Origin: Actinernus sp. WN-2022
Taxonomy: Eukaryota > Cnidaria > Anthozoa > Actiniaria > Actinernidae
Direction of reading: 5' to 3'
DNA: 64,000 bases
Assembly: GCA_030867875.1 (NCBI GenBank)
Contig: JAOWCC010000019.1
Location: 78,272,861-78,336,860, forward strand
Positions 11,101-23,100 of this stretch are shown here, one piece after another. The notes beneath the pieces were generated by a model. It saw only the letters and a list, made by a program, of their open reading frames with translations, searched no databases and was not told the DNA's origin. A program made the position numbers and the translations under genes. Every line of letters begins with the position of its first letter. Within the stretch, counting starts at the first letter, position 1.

Positions 11101-14100
11101 TCAGAAAAAATTACGCAAATTTTTGGACCCTCGACATTTTACCCTCGACCCTCGACTTTTTACACTCGACCCTCGACTTTTTACACTCGACCCTCGACCC
11201 TCGACAAAAACCTACACTCGTTTTCTTTTGTGACTTGGCAATAGCGAGATCGTGGTGTTGGTTTCAAGCGATTCAGAGTCACCGTCAGATCAGACTATTA
11301 CGTTTCCATCTAAGCTTTCATGGAAACAAATATTCTCTCGGCTGGCTCCTATCAATTCTTCTTTATGTTCAGATGTGAACCACTCGGTACTCTGTCTGAA
11401 AGTGAAAATACGAACCCTTGTCGGGTTTTGTGAGGACTCCTATTTGGCGTTGTAGTTGTATGTATTGTTTGGCCTTATTTTGCTTTGCTTTTTTCTTTGT
11501 TTTCCAAGCTAAGGGCATCCTGCTTGCTTTTTGGAAGACATATAATGTATAAAGGGAATTATGGAATCGTGTGTGGAAAAACATTTCTCAATGTATATGA
11601 AATGAATTTAATTTGCGTTAGCTTTTCCCACACCGTCGTTACGGGTGAGTGAGCACTTGTCGTGTGTTTATTGATCTGCTGTCAATCAAACATAACCTTT
11701 TACTTCCGGTTAAAAACTTCCTTTTGGTATTTCTCCGTCATTATGATTTTTTTTAACAGAGTTTTTGGTATATGAGACACTACTACTAAAACTACATTTC
11801 TGTGCCGGTAACCTTAAGAGCAGAGCACAAACACAGTCAATCTTGTAATTCATATAATCTAAGTTGAAGCCAAAATCTCTACCTTCTATCTTCTGCAATA
11901 CTTGTAGTAGTATATTTTCAAGGTTTTTACACACTATTTCATGCGGAGATTGATGCTGACCTTCGTCCGCCATCTTTTTTTCTGGCGCTAACTTGGGTGC
12001 GCGGGATATTATGGGTAATGCAGAAATCCGCTGACCCAATGTCACGAAGGTTTGGTCCAATGCCATGAAGGTTTGGTCCAATGCCACGAAGGTTTGGTCC
12101 AATGCCATGAAGGTTTGGTCCAATGCCACAAAGGTTCGGTCCAATGCCACGAAGGTTTGGTCCAATGCCACAAAGGTTCGGTCCAATGCCATGAAGATTT
12201 GGTCCAATGCCATGAAGGTTTGGTCCAATGCCACAAAGGTTCGCCGTCCAATGCCACGAAGGTTTGGTCCAGTGCCACAAAGGTTCGGTCCAATGCCATG
12301 AAGGTTTGGTCCAATGCCACGAAGGTTTGATCCAATGCCACGAAGGTTCGGTCCAATGCCACGAAGGTTTGGTCCAATGCCATGAAGGTTTTATCAAATG
12401 ACAATGATATGCCCAGTTGAATGCCATTTTTGTCCAGAATCCCCCTCCATAAATTACAGCGTAAATGTACAAATTAAATAAGCAACGACTCGCTTTTGTC
12501 GGCATTTTACACGAGCTCACTAGTTCAGCCTAAAAATAAATGAGTTCTTCCAAAATATTTGTTATTTCTTGATAAAAGCTAAGAACAGAATATATACGAA
12601 GCTATTTGAACCGATTCTACATCCATATTTTTAAGTTTAGCCTCTATATTTCCACTAACGATTTCCTGCCAGACCAGTGTTCTGGCGCGAGTGGTTCTTG
12701 GATTCTGGGGAGGCTAACAGGTGACAGGCTGGTGACAGTTGAATGGCAAGTCAGAAGACGTGTAAGAAATGAGCATTTTTAAAAGCCAATCAGAACGTAG
12801 AACACGGTTTGTGTCGCTGCTTCGCAGACGGACTATACCAGAGAAAAGTCCGGATGTGACGCAGGCTAAACAAAATATGCGATCTGCCATAATTTCAGTA
12901 CAGAATTAATAATGTAAGTTAATTTAGTGACAACTACATTTTTTTAACAATTAGACTATGAGCGGCGAAGTTTCAATCGGCTCAGTAATAGTACGAGGAG
13001 CTCCGAGTCAGCTCCGAGTCAGCTATCAGCCGTAGAAACTGAGAACGAGTTTTAGTAGAAACCAACCTGAGTAGTTCAATATTATACTGAAACAAGAAGA
13101 TTTATTGACATTTTGAAAACTTGGCAGCCATTGTTTTGCTTTTGAAAACCAGCTTTTTCGCTACTCGCTACCTATCACAAATTATAGTTCATCACAAAAT
13201 TTTGGTGCGCGCTCATTGGCCAAAAGCGATCACGTGACGTGATAGTTTTCCGCTCTCAGCGGGCACTATTACACAACACCAAAATTTTGTGATGAACTAT
13301 AATATACAAATAGAGTGTGTCCGTCGAGGAACTATCGGATGATAGTTAACGTTGCCCGCGGAAATTTGATGTTCTTAAAACAAATATAAGCCCGAGAACG
13401 CAGTTCTTGCTAGTTTTAAGAACATCAAATTTTCAAGGGAAACCATCAGCCGATAGTTCCGAGACAAACACACTTTATTTGTCGTTATTGTTCATCACAA
13501 AATTGTCTTTCGCTCTCAGCGGGTACTATCGCCTGATAAGTTGGCCTCTGCTACATTATACAAATAGAGTGTGTCCGTCGAGGAACTATCGGCCCGCGGA
13601 AATTTGATGTTCTTAAAACAAATGTAAGGGCGAGAACGAAGTTCGAGGGCTTATATGCTAGTTTTAAGAACATCAAATTTCCAAGGGAAACTATCAGCCG
13701 ATAGTTCCGAGACAAACACAGTCTATTTGTCGTTATTGTTCATCACAAAATTGTCTTTCGTGCTCAGCGGGCACTATTATACAAATAGACTGTGTCCGTC
13801 GAGGAACTATCGGCTGATAGTTGCCCGCGGAAATTTGATGTTCTTAAAACAAATATAAGCCCGAGAACGAAGTTCGAGGGCTTATATGCTAGTTTTAAGA
13901 ACATCAAATTTCCAAGGGAAACTATCAGCCGATAGTTCCGAGACAAACACAGTCTATTTGTCGTTATTGTTAATCACAAAATTGTCTTCCGCTCTCAGCG
14001 GGCACTATCGCCTGATAGTTTGCATCCGCGGACGACAACTATCACGTCACGTGATCGCTCTTGGCCAATGAGCGCGCGCCAAAATTTTGTGGTGAACTAT

Positions 14101-17100
14101 AACGCCTGTTATAATATAGATACGATAGTACGCGCGCTCTGATTGGCTAAGAAGCCATGTTTTATCAGAGTATATTTAACAATTAGACCCGCAGCCCGAA
14201 TGGGCTACGAGTCAATAGCGCATGAGGCGTAGCCGAATGGGCTATTTAACTCGTAGCCCATGAGGGCGAGAGGTCTAATTGTTTTAGTATAAACTAACTA
14301 GTCGGACAGTAGAAAATAATAGAAATAAATAAATTGAGTTGAAAAACTGCTATTACTTCGTGAAAATGCGTGCGGTTTTCCTCCTCCATAGGCTATCACA
14401 AATAGACCTATAGTAGGGTAGCCAATCAGAATGCAGGATTTGTAATAGTCCACTAGTTGGTTTATACTAAAACATGGTTAGCCGTGTTATATAGTTTTCA
14501 ACTGGCCTGTTCCCTTTCATCGCGCGCGTAAATCTATATTATAAAACAGATAAAGAAGCCTTAAATCCATGTTTTATACTATCATAAAACACTCTGGTCA
14601 TTTGAGAACACTCTAGAAATGTTGAAAGCACGCGCCTTCGGCTTGTGCTTTGACATTTCTCTCATGTTCTCAAATGCCCATCGTGTTTTATGATAGTATA
14701 AAACATGGCTAAGGCTTCTTTATTTGTTAATTATAAAATAACCCAGAGGAAACTCGCGTGCTGATTGGCTGAAAGCCGTGTTTATATGAGAGTCCAAAGA
14801 CATGGAAATTGTGAATGAAATCCAAATGGCAAACGACGAGGAAGAATGTCTTCACCAAACGTTGGCTTTCAATATGATCGTAATCAGCAAAAGCGACAGA
14901 TATATTTAACAAAAATACAGCCAATCGACGAAGTTATCAAATTTGCTAACCATCCCGGCCAAGATATTTTTATTCGCGGATCCAACAAACAAAAGTCAAA
15001 ACCACTTTTCGTTTAACTTATTTATTAACTAAAACACACAAACGGCTAACAAGTCTAGTGTTTAAACAACCTCCTTATAGACGAATAGAGCAAGGAATGG
15101 AGCTAGAGACTAGAGTAGATGAGAGGGAAATGCAAGGCAACACTCTTTCAATTTTTTTTCTCTGTCTTTTTTTATTCCAAACTAAAACTAAAACTGGACA
15201 TATACGTATTTGTCGGCGACGAAGTCCGGCACGAAATAATAAGCCTTCATATAATGCCAATTGTTATCATTCACCCTGTTTGGTTTTAGATAATTCAGTC
15301 AGATAAGCTTGTTTTTAGCTTTCTCCTTGCCATGAATTTTGCAAACTCACGTGCGCCAGTTGTGAAGTTGATATTTTGTTGTTTTTGTCACAGAACAAAA
15401 TGAGTTTTTTCCTCTTACCTTGCACTCTTAGCCTCATCTCATTGGAAGGAAAGTTCCAACAGCTAGATCTTTCCATTGAGTTTGGTGAAAATAAAAGTTC
15501 ATTCAACTAAAACCTGCTTCAAAGTTCAACAGGGGAATCATGTTTCCTCATGTACATTCAGCGACAAAAACACCCAGTTCAAGTCCTCACTCCTTGAATG
15601 CCTTTCGCCTTAAATTTCCGGGAAAGCATGTCTTGAATTCCGAGTTAGTCTTTTCGGGGACTGTTGAAGCAGATGTTTTTAAAATAGAGCCACACACACT
15701 GACACAGAGCCAGAGGACACAGAGCATTCCTTCGTTTCTCTCAGTTCTGTATCGGGGGATTTCCCTCGCTGTGCAAACTCACCGTCGGTCGATTTCTGAC
15801 GACTGTTACGGTTAGGAGAATTGATCTACTGATCGTGCGTGCGTACGATTTTCTCTCGTGTTTTTCCTGTTCGTTATTTTATAAAAGCAATATAACACGC
15901 TTTCCATGTCTTTGTTCTCTTATATAAACACGCGGGATATGTTGGGAGAACGCAGAAAAACTTGAAAATCACTCGCCTAGCGGCTCGTGATTTTCAAGTT
16001 TTTCTGCGTTCTCCCAACATATCCCGCGTGTTTATATAAGAGAACAAAGACATGGAAAGCGTGTTATATTGCTTAAATAGTTTGCATCCGCGGACGACAA
16101 CTATCACGTCACGTGATCGCTTTTGGCCAATGAGCGCGCGCCAAAATTTAGTGGTGAACTATAACGACTGATAGTTTCCCTTGGAAATTTGATGTTCTTA
16201 CTGAAAGCTTCCATTCGTTGTCGGGTTGATATTTGTTTTAAGAATATCAAATTTCCGCGGGCAACTATCAGCCGATAGTTCCTCGATGGACACCGACACT
16301 ATTGTATAATAGTTCCGAGACAGACATACTCTATTTGTCGTTATTGTTCATCACAAAATTGTCTTACGACCTCAGCGAGCAAATTATACAAACAGTGCGG
16401 AAATTTGATATTCTTAAAACAAAATACAAGCCCGAGAACAAATGATTAGTTTTAAGAACATCAAATTTCCAAAGGAAACTATCAGCTGTTATAGTTCACC
16501 ACAAAATTTTGGCGCGCGCTCATTGGCCAAGAGCGATCACGTGACGTGATAGTTGTCGTCCGCGGATGCAAACTATCAGGCGATAGTGCCCGCTGAGAGC
16601 GGAAGACAATTTTGTGATTAACAATAACGACAAATAGACTGTGTTTGTCTCGGAACTATCGGCTGATAGTTTCCCTTGGAAATTTGATGTTCTTAAAACT
16701 AGCATATAAGCCCTCGAACTTCGTTCTCGGGCTTATATTTGTTTTAAGAACATCAAATTTCCGCGGGCAACTATCAGCCGATAGTTCCTCGACGGACACA
16801 GTCTATTTGTATAATAGTTCCGAGACAACCGCACTCTCAGTATTCGTATAATAGATAGTGCTGGAGTAGCTGGTAGCCCCTGGCAACTCAGATTGCAGGA
16901 TTCGTGATAGAACACTAGTTTGTTAGCAGTCATCTGATGTACCAACGTAGTACGAAGAGCTAATGAATAAAGTATATCTGTCACCCCTAAAGGCTGGTTC
17001 ACATATAATCGCCCCGATCGCCCGAATCGCTTGAAATAGTGCGCGGGCGATCCGGGCGATTATATGTGAACACACGTTTTAAGTTGTGGGACGATCGGGA

Positions 17101-20100
17101 AGATCGCGATCGCCACCGATCGCCCCGATAGAACACTGCTCTATCGGGGCGATCGGTGCGATCGAGAAAAAGCCACGAGCAATCGTGAGCGATTATATGT
17201 GAACATGGCCAGGCGATTCGGACGATTCGGACGATCGAAATATGTCCCAAAATGCACTGCATGTACCCAAGATGCATTATTCTCACATCCAAACATTGTT
17301 ATCTTCATTTAAAAATGGCGGCAAGTAGCGAAGACTTTAACACCGCATTATTTATGGAAGAAGTTCAGAGATACGAATGTTTATATAACAAATATTAAAT
17401 AGACATTATTTAAGCCTAAATAACAGTTCATGTCCAGTTGTTTACCTAAAGAAGTACTCGCGATCGTGAAGCTGAAGTTCTCGAGCCAGCGTATGAAAAG
17501 CACCTAACTCCTCTCTCTTTTGGAAAATATGTCGCACCCAGAGCCTACGTAAACGTTTCGGTTCAACAGCCCTTGTTCTCCTGCGTCGTAATGTTATCAA
17601 AAGCAGTAAATAACAAGCAATAAGCTGTTCTCTTCGATTTTCTGCCGCCATTTCGTGTCAATATGGCGCGAAAATACATCTCGGGTCCAGGAATGGCCGT
17701 GTGAAATTGAACTCACATGCGATCAGGTGCGATCATATGTGAACAGCGAATCGCTCGAATCGTCTCGATCGCTTGCACATTTTTTAACGCGATTCGGGCG
17801 ATCGGAGCGATTTGGGCGATTATATGTGAACCAGCCTTAAGGGTAGACCATGCATTAGAACGCAGGGGAAAGGGGGGAGGGGGGTAATTCCCCAAAAAAA
17901 TTGTGCAAGGGAACATGGACCTCCGGGGGGGTACTCAACAAAGTTTTATACGGGGAGGCTCCGCCCCGAGGTCCAAACCCTTACCCTTTTATATACCTTT
18001 TTTGACAGAAAAGGTAACCCTTTCATATACCTTTTACCGAAACGTTTTACTTGAGTAACCCCTTAAAATACTTGAGCGAATCAGCCGTTAGGTGCGTCTG
18101 TTCGAGATATTTTGAAAGGCCCTTTTAAATACATAAATGACAGTTTTCCCTACCCTTTTCTATATTGCAACTCGTGAAATCGCTACCCTTTTATATAACT
18201 CCAGCCTGAAAAGGTACCCCTTTTGGGCGGAGCCTCCCCGTATAGTCCATTATAGGGAGTATCTCCTCTGGCATGGACCAAAACATTTTTTTTGCAAGCA
18301 CTTGTTTGCCAAAATAATCGTGCAAGCTAAGGGAAGCGAGGCATGAATGAGATTTTTACGGTGTAAAACGAATCGTGCAGAGGTCACACAGCTAAAACAA
18401 AACTAGTGCAGATCTAAAGAGCCAAATAAATATCATACGTGTATGTCTCGTAATAGTGTAGTCACGGAATTGTTCTTTTTTCAGACTGGCTGCCCACAGC
18501 ATCTACGCGCATGCGTGGAAATCGTGAAAAGGCACGAAATATGCCAGTACCTGGACAAGTTGTGTCCCATAATCGTCAGTGCGCCTCGCAACGTTTCTCG
18601 TGTCATTAACGCTATCAATGAAAAGCAGGGATGTTCTGCCGGTCAGTTTTTTTGTCCCATGGACCAAAAATGTGTGAACTCGACGTGCAATCTCGACACT
18701 GTAATAGAACTGGCCCGGGGTCACTTTGTCAAACCTTGGGGCAAGAATTGCAGCCGTGCCAATGAAGGTTTCTGTGCTGCTACTATGGACTGTAGAGCCA
18801 AAAACGCAACTTGCTCGATGAGGGCACTAGACGAGTGGCACAAAGCAAGGAATAACACCGTTGGACTATACGGAAAGGTCTGTTCTGCCGGCCAGACGTA
18901 CTGTTTGTCGACCACGAGTTGTGGTGGTCCTAATGCGACGTGTGAAGTTCAACTACCACCCGCTAGAAACAGCTCTAATGCATCGTCGCTGTTGGACACT
19001 CTTTGTGAAGACGGGCACCATTTTTGTACAAAGACGGTCAAGTGTATCGACAAAGGAGACGCTTGTAACGCATCCCGAAAGCTCAACTTCACGGGTGCTC
19101 GCGATCCTGGAAAGGGTAAATATGGAATTAATGAACTCACAATATGAACAACAATTTTTAACAACATTAAATTCATAAAGCTGAATAAGAGTGATTACGG
19201 TGGTGAATACGGAGAGGGTATTCAGTAGTCAGTTAACCATTTAATATGACTGTGACATTTTACGGTTCATGTGTAGTATTTTGGCGAACCGAAAACTGTA
19301 TTAAGTTGTTTATTATCCAAATCTGCAAAAAAAAACTATGGAACCATTTTAATGTTACGTTCTCATATTTATTACGTTCTTGTGCATATATATCGCGTGC
19401 GAGTTCTGACAACAACATAAGAACAAAACTGATGGTTGCCAAAGTAGTTACGTTCTAAATTGATTGTAGCATTTTTTAAAGTAAGAATGTCTGGCAAAGC
19501 CTCTGGTGGGTCAGTGTTCTGTGACTTATATATCACAGTTCCGTTCTAAGAGTCGAGACAACAATCTGGAGAGAAATTCTGATGCGCTTACAGAACTGAA
19601 GTGGCTTTAAAACTTCCTCTGGTATATTTTGCATCGATTGTGGTTTTCTTCTTCAATTCTGCAAAGAAGTGCCTCAGTTATGTTTCACATCTTTAGAAAA
19701 TAAGAAGGACAGTCTGTTGATAACGCCTCTTAATTAATTAATTAGAATTACCCCTGCTCCCTGCCTGGCATTGTATTTTTCTTTTCATTATTATCCTTTT
19801 CCGATTTTTTGTTCGTATTATTGTAGGCGAAATCTGTAAATAAAATGGTATTCTCGTTAACAGTTCTTGTACTTTCTCCAGGATGGATCCAGCTTTGTAA
19901 AATTCGTCAAAGCGCATGCGCTCGTAGCCTGTTTGGAGTCGCGAAGTGTCTACCACTCGTAGCCCATTGCTATAAAGCTGGCCGCAATCACTCCTCACCT
20001 ACGCAGCCTTCCTGTCCTGGTAACAAGACATTCTGCGCCAGCCAGGCGCGGTGCATTAACAACACTGAAGTGTGCTGCCCCTTTGGAAAATACTTCTGTC

Positions 20101-23100
20101 ACACCATTGGAAATGGAAGGTATGCACATCTACTTTAAGGCCCGTTTACACATGCGATTTTGATGCAATTTTTGTCGCGTCCCATTGTAATTTTTCTCGC
20201 CGCAAATTTGCATCAAGTTGCATCAAGTTTCGAACATGCTCGAAACCAGTGCGATTTGGTGGCGACAAAAATTGCATCAAAATCGCCGCTAGTTTGCACC
20301 CGTGATTTGAAAGTGCAACTTCGCTGGCGAGCAAAATTGCAGTGGAAATCGCGACAAAAATTGCACAAACAAATCGCCTGTGTAAACGGGCCTTTAATCT
20401 GAAATTACGGATGAACTGCTTGCGTAAAATTTAAAGGGTACTCTCATATTCCTCAAATGCAGACAACCTCTGTTTCAAATTAGTTTAGAAGTGGAATAAA
20501 TTTGATGGCAATAAAGTTCATATTTAAGTAATAGATACAGAATTCGTGTCCATGCTTTATGTTCAGTTATTTTGGCGATACGACCTATTTTGGCCGAGAA
20601 AATCGAAGCAAATGTTTATGTAAATCAGGACGAAATCTATATGAGATTTACAGATCACTTATCGCTCAGTGATTTCCTTTGTTTTTGCTTCATGAATTAT
20701 TAATGAGTTTGATAATTTCAGTCAGTTGCACTTTCAGAGTATATATGCTCTTCGCGAGATTTCATTCCTTTGTTTGCGTTACCTACTACCAGATATGTAT
20801 CTTGGCTATTTGACAGCGAGTTTAGAAAATATTCACACAATATCACATACCTTTTTTTTCCTCCCTGTTGCAACAATAAAACTGGGGAACTCATTATCCA
20901 GAGTTCTTCGCGAGAAAGGAACCGCAAGATCGTTTAAGGGTCCATTGACATATTCCGTTGCTACGCAACACCGTTGCTATGCTCGCAGGAGCAGATGCGA
21001 TTTTGACTTCCGGTTTACGCTAGCCTGAGAGGCGATATGCGTCGGCTGTTTTCTCAGGCTAGTTTTATGCGTGTCCACCGGCCTTCCGATAGTTTTAATA
21101 CCTACACATGTTTGTAAGTATTATTTGTGGTTTACCTGAAAGGTTTTCATGAATGAATAAGTAAAGTGTTCAAAAGTCGGAGCAAGCCGTAGCAGGTATC
21201 ACTGTGTTGGCGGCGCCGTCAAACATGCACTCTTTTGTCTCAAGATAATGCTTTAGGGTTCCTGGTAAAGAATGTGATGTAAAGTTGTGATTGAACCTCA
21301 GTGCAACTAATTAAAATACAGGTGAGTTTTCATCCTTTAAAAAGTATTTTTGATGTCGGAAAACAAACTGTTGTGAACGCCACGAGATTCAACAAGTGAA
21401 ATAAAAGTTGTCGAACCTCGGTCTAATTTTAGCTCTATTTCTTTCGGTTTGCGACGAAATGGGCTCATTGCAGACTGGAGTATTCAGCCAAGCCCCATAG
21501 CAAAACTGGCCATTATTGGAAGAAATAGGAGAAAATGCACATCCTGTTCGACCAATTATTGTAGACTTTACTGCAACAACAGTTCTGCGACTATTTCACG
21601 ACCACAAAACAGGCACCTTTTGCGCATGCGTTAATTTCTTCACTTCCGGTTTCTAACAATTTTAAACATTTAGCGCGCTTTCACTAAACACCAAACTTTT
21701 TCCCGTTAAAATGTTGTTGACCACGTTCTCCACAAAATAGAGCATGGATTTTGGAAACCGACAATAAATGCCAAAGTTATGGCTTTTCATTCGCCAAAAT
21801 AGCTTAATATTGGACTGAAAAGTTTCGTAAAATCTTTATTTTTTGTCGTAATGGCAAACGCATGCTCGATTTTATGCGCATTCATTCGTAGGTTCGGAAA
21901 ATAGTCATAAATCACTAGTAGTTTAAAACTGCCTTGGAGAGTTTAGAAATGTTCTGATTTTGATGATGTCATCATGACGTCACTTAATGACGTCATCAGA
22001 CTACAAGACTTTACCCTAGGAGTCACCTTGACAATAATCATTGCCCACTCTTTAATTTTCCGGGTTGTACGAGGCTGCAAACTTTCCCTAGCAACGGCCG
22101 ATTTAAATATGTCAATGGGCCCTTAAACGCGTTCATATTTTAGGGAGCAGTTTAAGGGCTTGGACCAGTTAACTTTTTTAGATTATGTATTACAGTCACG
22201 TTTTTCCCCTTAACCAGTCGTACGTGGATATTTTTTTATACGTATTTAGCTTTTTATCAATTGCCTACAGATATAATAATAATAAAATAATTTTATATAG
22301 CGTATATACACAACTGTTCCATGCACGTTATAATAATATAAATTATTAAATGTAGCTTAATAATGCGCATTACTGTATCTAATAATCTAACTACATAATG
22401 AAAGGAAAGAAGTAGATCTGTAACTAATTACTGGCTAGTTAGATTATACGGTGATTGAAAAAATTGGACTTAAAGGAACACAAGGATTTTTCTGATTTTC
22501 TGTCAAATAATGATGTAATAGATTTTAAGAAAAATACTCACTATACACTAAGTGATACGAAACGATGTTAATTTTCGAAGAAACAGCAAGCTAGAGTAGG
22601 AACATTAGCTAATATAAAAAAATATTAGTTTAAAACTTAAAAACGTTAGCCTAACTTTTTCAAGATTTTCATAATCGTAACCATTTCCATCTCGTTGTCC
22701 GATTAGCTTCTCTGTAGCTTAACTTTACTAAGGAAAGCGCTTTTAATAAATCTGCACCATTATTTCTTGGTTTCTTTTAGTTTGAATGTAATTTTCAGCG
22801 TTTCAAAGCGAGGCTAAAAATAGCTGACATAGCCCCTTTAAGCTTAGATTTGAAGATGTTAAAGTGCCTATGAAGCTTATTTTTTTATTTTAGATATCAA
22901 TTCTACATCAAGTGAGTAGTAGAATGGTACAATATATCTTGCTTTGAATGCTGTGCCGCTGAGTTAAAGAGGTTTTAATATCCAAAATGCTAATTACATG
23001 ACGTCAGGGGAGGTATCAATTATTATACAATTTTTTTTGTTCCAATTTTTTTTTTTTTTTTTTAATTATCAGTGTTATACCCATGATTGAAATTAAATGA

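Larger units (their letters stand above)
8390..12880. mobile_element. Composite 4.5-kb inverted-repeat (foldback) element
   Basis: The left arm (about 8390-9282) and right arm (about 11812-12880) are reverse complements. Both begin near TTAGCCTGCGT, pass through GTTCTGATTGGCTTTTAAAA, contain the same 21-bp minisatellite, then the segment ending at AAGATGGCGGACGAAGGTCA and the first about 50 codons of one ORF. The arms diverge at CTGCTCTTAAGG. The middle holds two further TIR elements. It looks like a foldback-type transposon carrying, or built from, copies of one gene's 5' end. No transposase is recognised inside. Confidence 0.75.

Noticed and set aside
13764..13946. Repeated 60-residue open frames (V-L-R-T-S-N-F) as a gene family
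   Set aside because: They fall in the arms of palindromic elements and recur only because the elements do.
16988..17840. Complete autonomous Harbinger transposon
   Set aside because: The DDE domain and MYB-like gene are absent within 847 bases.
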